Assembly: GCA_024234435.1 (NCBI GenBank)
Contig: JACKOF010000001.1
Span: 186,001 to 250,000, forward strand
Length of the DNA: 64,000 nucleotides
Reading direction: 5' to 3'
Source: Pseudomonadales bacterium
Lineage (GTDB): Bacteria > Pseudomonadota > Gammaproteobacteria > Pseudomonadales > Porticoccaceae
Positions 59,709-64,000 of the stretch are shown here, in pieces (within the stretch, counting starts at the first letter, position 1; every line of letters begins with the position of its first letter). The notes beneath the pieces are model-generated. The model searched no databases. It saw only the letters and a list, made by a program, of their open reading frames with translations, and was not told the origin of the DNA. The position numbers and the translations under genes were made by a program.

Positions 59709-60542
59709 ATGACAAAACTGGCTGATAAGTTACCTCCAAAATGGCGCATAGAACGAGAGCTGAGTAATCCTGCACAGGTTTGGTTGAACCGACTGCTGTT
59801 CGATTTGCAATCACCATTGGGGCGCTATGCCAATCTGATCGGCGTGCTGGTCATTTTTGGCAGTGTGCTGCTGTCAATGGCTGGCACTATCCCCGGGATC
59901 TCGCAGAGAGCGCATACGGTTATCCAGGTGGTAGAAATTACCGTTACCCTGATGTTTATTTTGGAGTATTTTTTACGTTTGTACGCTGGCCGACAGCCAG
60001 TACATTATGCGCTCAGCTTTTACGGGTTGATTGATTTACTTACCTGGTTACCTTTACTCTTTTTGGGGCACGGTTTTCTCGCAATCCGCCTGTTGCGGAT
60101 CATGCGCCTGCTCAAGCTGTTACGTTACCTACGTGCGCTGCGCCTGTTGTTTTCATCCATGCTTGAAGTATTTGATGTGGTATTCGTGGTGTTAGCAGCG
60201 ATTATTATTCTGGTATTGCTTTCTGGAAATCTTATCTACTATGTTGAACCGCAAACCTTCCCCAATGCCTATATTGGCTGCTGGTGGAGTATTGTGACGA
60301 TGAGCACGGTCGGTTATGGTGATATGGTGCCCGTTACGGTTATGGGGAAAGTAGTAGCAGCGTTTTTGATGCTCACGGGTGTCGCCATGTTTGCGCTGTT
60401 GACGGGGGTGGTAACCATCAAACTGGGTGAGCTTCTGAACAAGCGGAGTGCTTGTACTGATTGCAATCACCACATTTCTTCGGCCGATAATTTCTGTTCA
60501 AACTGTGGTAAATCTTTACGGGAGAAGGTGCATTTCGGTTGA
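59709..60542 (+). CDS. Voltage-gated-type potassium channel with C-terminal zinc ribbon
   Basis: A 277-residue inner-membrane channel. A six-helix core includes an Arg/Leu-rich S4-like stretch (AIRLLRIMRLLKLLRYLRALRLL) and the selectivity filter TVGYGD. The C-terminus is a short zinc ribbon (CTDCNHHISSADNFCSNCGKSL). This combination is uncommon. AGGA precedes the ATG at 59709. It may be an integron cargo whose attC was lost or a resident gene at the array end. Confidence 0.85.
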   Translation: MTKLADKLPPKWRIERELSNPAQVWLNRLLFDLQSPLGRYANLIGVLVIFGSVLLSMAGTIPGISQRAHTVIQVVEITVTLMFILEYFLRLYAGRQPVHYALSFYGLIDLLTWLPLLFLGHGFLAIRLLRIMRLLKLLRYLRALRLLFSSMLEVFDVVFVVLAAIIILVLLSGNLIYYVEPQTFPNAYIGCWWSIVTMSTVGYGDMVPVTVMGKVVAAFLMLTGVAMFALLTGVVTIKLGELLNKRSACTDCNHHISSADNFCSNCGKSLREKVHFG

Positions 60543-60740
60543 GCTGTATGATCATATTTTCTGTTCAGATGAACAGGTGAAATCTGTTAGTTGAACCGCC
60601 GATAACAATGAGCACTCCCAAAAAATTATTCAACTTTTCAAACCACCTTATTTCGCTTGATGACACGGCTGATTCAGTAATAGCTGTATCCTTTTAACAC
60701 AAGGAAGGGATTAAAGCCTTTTTTTGCTAAAAGCTACAAA

Positions 60741-60755
60741 CGATAATGATTATTG
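60741..60755 (+). promoter_or_regulatory. Upstream Fur box of the haem-receptor operon
   Basis: CGATAATGATTATTG is a near-symmetrical 7-1-7 Fur repeat, 76 bp before the receptor start. Confidence 0.7.
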
Positions 60756-60768
60756 TTTACATATGTAA

Positions 60769-60783
60769 TGATAATCATTATCA
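60769..60783 (+). promoter_or_regulatory. Perfect Fur box of the haem-receptor operon
   Basis: TGATAATCATTATCA is an exact 7-1-7 Fur palindrome centred 41 bp before the receptor start. With the box at 60741 it implies tight iron repression. Confidence 0.85.
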
Positions 60784-60816
60784 TCTCCGGAAATCCACAA
60801 ACCGGAGACTCGTGCA

Positions 60817-63009
60817 ATGAACAAGCAGGCCCTCTTTTTGACGCTATTGGCACTTCCTGTGTCGTTTACTGTGTTGGCGGATGAAAGAAAAAATCAAACT
60901 TCATCTCATCAATCTCAATCTGGCGCCATGGAAAATGTTGTTGTTACAGCCACCCGGTTGCCTCGTGAGTTGGGCGATATTGCTGGAACGGTTAGCGTTA
61001 TTTCTGCTCAGGAGATCGAGCGCCAGGTAGCGAATGATCTCGATGATCTGGTGCGTTATCAGCCGGGTTTATCTATGGACACGGCGGGTCGTGGCGGTAA
61101 TCAGGGCTTTATTATCCGAGGTATTGGCGGTAACCGTGTGTTGACGTTGATTGACGGTGTAAGAAGCAATGATATTTATGCTGCTGGCCCCGCCTCCTAC
61201 GGGCGTGACGCGTTTGAGGTGGATGATCTTAAGAGTGTTGAAGTTATTCGCGGCCCCGCCTCAGCTTTATACGGCGCAGACGCGCTGGGAGGGGTGGTTA
61301 TTTTAAATACCAAAAACCCGAAGGATTACCTGGCCGATGGGCGCGACACCTATTTTGCTTTGCGGTCACAGGCTTCCAGCGCTGATGAGCAGGGCAAGGT
61401 TGGTTTTACGGCGGCGACGCAACAAGGTGACTGGGGTTTTATTGGTCAGTATACGCGGCGCGATTTCCACGAAAAAGAAATCGAAGGTGATGGTGAGTTG
61501 AACCCGCAGGATGGTAGTTCTGATGCTCTACTGCTGAAAATGGTGTGGACTCCGAGTGACGTCCATCAATTGGGCCTCGCATTTGATGCGCTGCAAGAGG
61601 ATGTCGATTATCAGCTCGACAGTGATGTGAGTGGCAGTGTGCTGGATTCTGTTGGACGCGATGAAACTGAGCGTTACCGCTTAAGCCTGAGCCACCATTG
61701 GCAGTTGGGTGCAGTATTTGCCGACCATATTGACAGTCATTTGTTCTGGCAAAAAACGGATGCAATACAAAATACCGTGCAGCAGCGAACCAGCTATTCG
61801 TTCCCTTTTGCGCCTTTTGGTACGGCGGCAATAAGGGACACCGACTTTGAGTTCAATCAGCAAGTGAAAGGGGGTGGCGCCACGTTGGTGAAATCGTTTG
61901 CAACGGGGTCTGTACAGCACGCAATGGTTTACGGCGTGAGTTACGAGTTGACCGACACCGAGCGTCCTCGTAACCGCTGTGAAACTGATGTGCAATTTGG
62001 TTCGCAGACTTGCGACATTCTGGCGTTTCCATTCTCTGGTGCCGAGTCGTTCCCGAACAAGACGTTCCCTGATACCGAAACCACGCGCACCGGTATCTTC
62101 TGGCAGGACGAAATGGTGCTGGGTGACAGCGGTTTTACCCTGATTCCCGGTATTCGTTATGACTACTATGAGATGGATGCCGACGCGGATAGCGCGGTTG
62201 GTATTGATGGTTTTCCTGTTGAGTCTGTTACCGAAAGCGAAGTCTCGGCAAACTTTGGCGTGATATATGACCTGACCGATGAAGTTTCGCTGTTTGCTCA
62301 ATACGCTGAAGGTTTTAGGCCGCCAAATTTTGATGAAGCAAATCAGTCGTTTGTTAATCTCAATTTCAATTATGCCACCGTACCCAACCCTGACCTGAAG
62401 CCGGAAACCAGTCGCGGGGTTGAGTTGGGGGTAAAAGCCTCCCTTGAAAATGCGTTTCTGAGCTTTGCGATATTTGATAATCACTATGATGATTTCATCG
62501 ACAGCCAGTTTGTGGGTATGGAAGGCGCTATCAGCCAGTTCCAGGATATCAATATTGGTGAAGCGCGTATTTATGGCGCCGAATTAACTGCAAATTGGCA
62601 GCTTGCTGATCACTGGCAGCTCAACAGCAGCATTGCCTATGCAAAAGGTGATGACGAGGAGGCTGATCGGCCGCTTGATTCGGTAGAGCCTTTAACCGGT
62701 GTGTTTGGTATTGCTTACAGCTCGACAGATGACACCTGGGGCGTGGAAACTACTCTGACACTGGTGCGAGAGAAAACCCGTGTTTCCAGTGACACCAGCG
62801 TTACCGCCAGTGGTTACGGCATTGTGGATGTCTTTGGCCACTATAACCTGACCAAGCAGGCAAAGCTGAAGCTCGGTGTGTTCAACCTCTTCAATAAACA
62901 ATATGCACGTTGGGCCAATCTGGAAGGGCTGGATGCTGACAGCAGCAGTGTGGCGTTGGCGCAGGAGTCAGGCACAGAATTTCGGGTTGCTCTGGATTAT
63001 GTATTCTGA
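60817..63009 (+). CDS. TonB-dependent haem/haemoglobin-type receptor
   Basis: A 730-residue outer-membrane receptor. Signal peptide (ending VLA), TonB box-like MENVVVTATRLPRELGD, plug (GFIIRGIGGNRVLTLIDGVR, VEVIRGPASALYGADALGGVV) and a barrel ending ALDYVF. FRPPNFDEANQSF and NPDLKPETSRGVELG are in the haemoglobin/lactoferrin/transferrin receptor style. Two Fur boxes precede it. The next genes are ExbB-like and DUF2149, matching hmuR with hmuU/hmuV. The ligand is inferred. Confidence 0.88.
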   Translation: MNKQALFLTLLALPVSFTVLADERKNQTSSHQSQSGAMENVVVTATRLPRELGDIAGTVSVISAQEIERQVANDLDDLVRYQPGLSMDTAGRGGNQGFIIRGIGGNRVLTLIDGVRSNDIYAAGPASYGRDAFEVDDLKSVEVIRGPASALYGADALGGVVILNTKNPKDYLADGRDTYFALRSQASSADEQGKVGFTAATQQGDWGFIGQYTRRDFHEKEIEGDGELNPQDGSSDALLLKMVWTPSDVHQLGLAFDALQEDVDYQLDSDVSGSVLDSVGRDETERYRLSLSHHWQLGAVFADHIDSHLFWQKTDAIQNTVQQRTSYSFPFAPFGTAAIRDTDFEFNQQVKGGGATLVKSFATGSVQHAMVYGVSYELTDTERPRNRCETDVQFGSQTCDILAFPFSGAESFPNKTFPDTETTRTGIFWQDEMVLGDSGFTLIPGIRYDYYEMDADADSAVGIDGFPVESVTESEVSANFGVIYDLTDEVSLFAQYAEGFRPPNFDEANQSFVNLNFNYATVPNPDLKPETSRGVELGVKASLENAFLSFAIFDNHYDDFIDSQFVGMEGAISQFQDINIGEARIYGAELTANWQLADHWQLNSSIAYAKGDDEEADRPLDSVEPLTGVFGIAYSSTDDTWGVETTLTLVREKTRVSSDTSVTASGYGIVDVFGHYNLTKQAKLKLGVFNLFNKQYARWANLEGLDADSSSVALAQESGTEFRVALDYVF

Positions 63010-63148
63010 GTCATTGGCTTCTGGGCAATGCTTCTGATGGGTTTTGCTATGAACTGCCTGAGTCGTATATCTGAATCATGACTTAACCGGATTTGCAGGT
63101 TATCTGCCTGAGAGCCTGCAAATTAATTTGTGTAATAAGGTTTTTACT

Positions 63149-63775
63149 ATGGACGTGCTCTCTTTGGACATACAGGGTCTTGAAGAATTGATGTATCAAT
63201 TATCAGACCTGTTTCTGGCGCCAGTGCTGGTGCTGCTGGTTTTACTGTTTGCCTATAGTCTCTATGCGCTGGGTGAGTTTGGCTGTCAGGTTTTACAGCG
63301 TCGTTATTATCGCCAAGCCTATCAACAGGCGGTGAGTGGAGTCGATGGCATAAACGCCGTCATTAAAGGTTACCCATTGGCAGAACATTTTTATCTGGCT
63401 CAAGCACCCGGTAAAAACAATGCGATATTGACGAAAGATTATCTGGATGTCGCTGCCTTGAAAGAGCTGGAAGCGGTGCGAACGGTGAGTCGTTTAGCCC
63501 CAATGCTGGGCCTTATTGCGACAATGGTACCCATGGGGCCAGCGCTTAAAAGCCTGGCGGATGGCAATGTACAGGGTATCAGTGACAATCTGATTGTGGC
63601 TTTTTCGGCGGTTATTTTCGGGTTGGTAATTGCTTCTATTACTTTCTGGATTGCCAGCATTAAAAAGCGCTGGTTGGCTACAGAGCTGGTCGATTTACTG
63701 CCATTGCTGAACAGTCAGGAAAACCCGGATGACGAGCCATTAGCGACCATGGAGAATGAGCGTGAAGCTGCTTGA
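63149..63775 (+). CDS. MotA/TolQ/ExbB-type proton channel protein (HmuU-like)
   Basis: A 208-residue inner-membrane protein with three predicted helices: about 19-45 (FLAPVLVLLVLLFAYSLYAL), and two late helices flanking MLGLIATMVPMGPALKSLADGN and ISDNLIVAFSAVIFGLVIASITFWIA. The last helix pair is the MotA/TolQ/ExbB channel signature. The ATG at 63149 has AAGG upstream. It overlaps the DUF2149 gene by 20 bases, suggesting an ExbB-ExbD-like pair that energises the receptor. Confidence 0.85.
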   Translation: MDVLSLDIQGLEELMYQLSDLFLAPVLVLLVLLFAYSLYALGEFGCQVLQRRYYRQAYQQAVSGVDGINAVIKGYPLAEHFYLAQAPGKNNAILTKDYLDVAALKELEAVRTVSRLAPMLGLIATMVPMGPALKSLADGNVQGISDNLIVAFSAVIFGLVIASITFWIASIKKRWLATELVDLLPLLNSQENPDDEPLATMENEREAA

Positions 63776-64000
63776 TGAAGACGAGGCAATCAACCCTGCG
63801 CTTTCCCTGGTTAATCTGGTCGATGTGTTTCTGGTGCTGATAGCAGCCCTGTTAATTGCCATTGCCCAGAACCCCATGAACCCTTTTCTGGAAGAGAACG
63901 TGACCGTTATAAAAAATGCGGGTTCACCGAATATGGAAATGATTATTAAAAACGGGGAGAAAATAGAAACCTATAAAAGCAGCGGTGAAATAGGCAGCGG
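63756..64000 (+). CDS. DUF2149 protein (HmuV-like), partial
   Basis: The first 81 residues of an ExbD-like protein: MSVKLLDEDEAINPALSLVNLVDVFLVLIAALLIAIAQNPMNPF gives a single helix with an acidic residue (Asp near its start) as in proton-channel partners, then a periplasmic part. It overlaps the ExbB-like gene and runs off the window. A cobaltochelatase-CobN-like gene is expected beyond. Confidence 0.8.
   Translation, partial: MSVKLLDEDEAINPALSLVNLVDVFLVLIAALLIAIAQNPMNPFLEENVTVIKNAGSPNMEMIIKNGEKIETYKSSGEIGS

Overview
The window is about 64 kb of the chromosome of a Gram-negative gammaproteobacterium, probably a marine relative of the Cellvibrionales/Pseudomonadales (inferred). Evidence for this: a divergent bamE-fur pair with a Pseudomonas-like Fur, the class II ribonucleotide reductase split into NrdJa and NrdJb, two TonB-dependent receptors, sodium-coupled transporters, abundant cyclic-di-GMP genes and a smpB-ssrA locus next to an integrated island. 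No genes were assigned by database search; all calls come from reading the sequence and recalling protein families.

Layout. 1-16.4 kb is core and signalling: the dinG 3' end, a PAS-PAS-GGDEF-EAL protein, the xseB-ispA-dxs isoprenoid operon, a likely CsrA-binding small RNA under a GacA-type palindrome, an HNH nuclease, a sodium symporter, a TonB receptor-YfiR-GGDEF/EAL signalling operon, yaiI and a DEAD-box helicase. 16.4-19 kb has a CPA2 antiporter and a CNNM/CBS membrane protein. 19-26.9 kb is a minus-strand metal-uptake block (LbtU-like porin, two imelysins, a di-heme oxidoreductase, DUF1513, multicopper oxidase) led by a Fur box.

27.7-33.7 kb is a small integrated island ending at the 3' end of ssrA (tmRNA). 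It carries a P4-type integrase, an AlpA-like regulator, winged-helix genes, iteron-like repeats and cargo (DUF3800, DUF6387, a zinc-ribbon protein, a TonB-domain lipoprotein). 34-52.4 kb returns to core genes: smpB, ratA-rnfH, bamE/fur, RNase AM-like PHP, sprT, ppnP, slyD, nrdJa-nrdJb, a shikimate-kinase-like gene, a LysR regulator and gcvT-gcvP.

52.4-59.7 kb is a complete chromosomal integron: intI on the minus strand with a consensus LexA box over its promoter, an attI junction, eight intact attC sites with matching R''/R' cores, and one IS1182-type insertion that has replaced a cassette. Recognisable cassette products are two immunity-like proteins, a GNAT acetyltransferase and a VOC protein; one cassette seems to have no gene. 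The array ends in a truncated attC before a potassium-channel gene.

60.7-64 kb opens a second Fur-controlled operon: a haem/haemoglobin-type TonB receptor followed by an ExbB-like channel and a DUF2149 protein. This resembles the hmuR-hmuU-hmuV part of haem-uptake operons and continues past the window.
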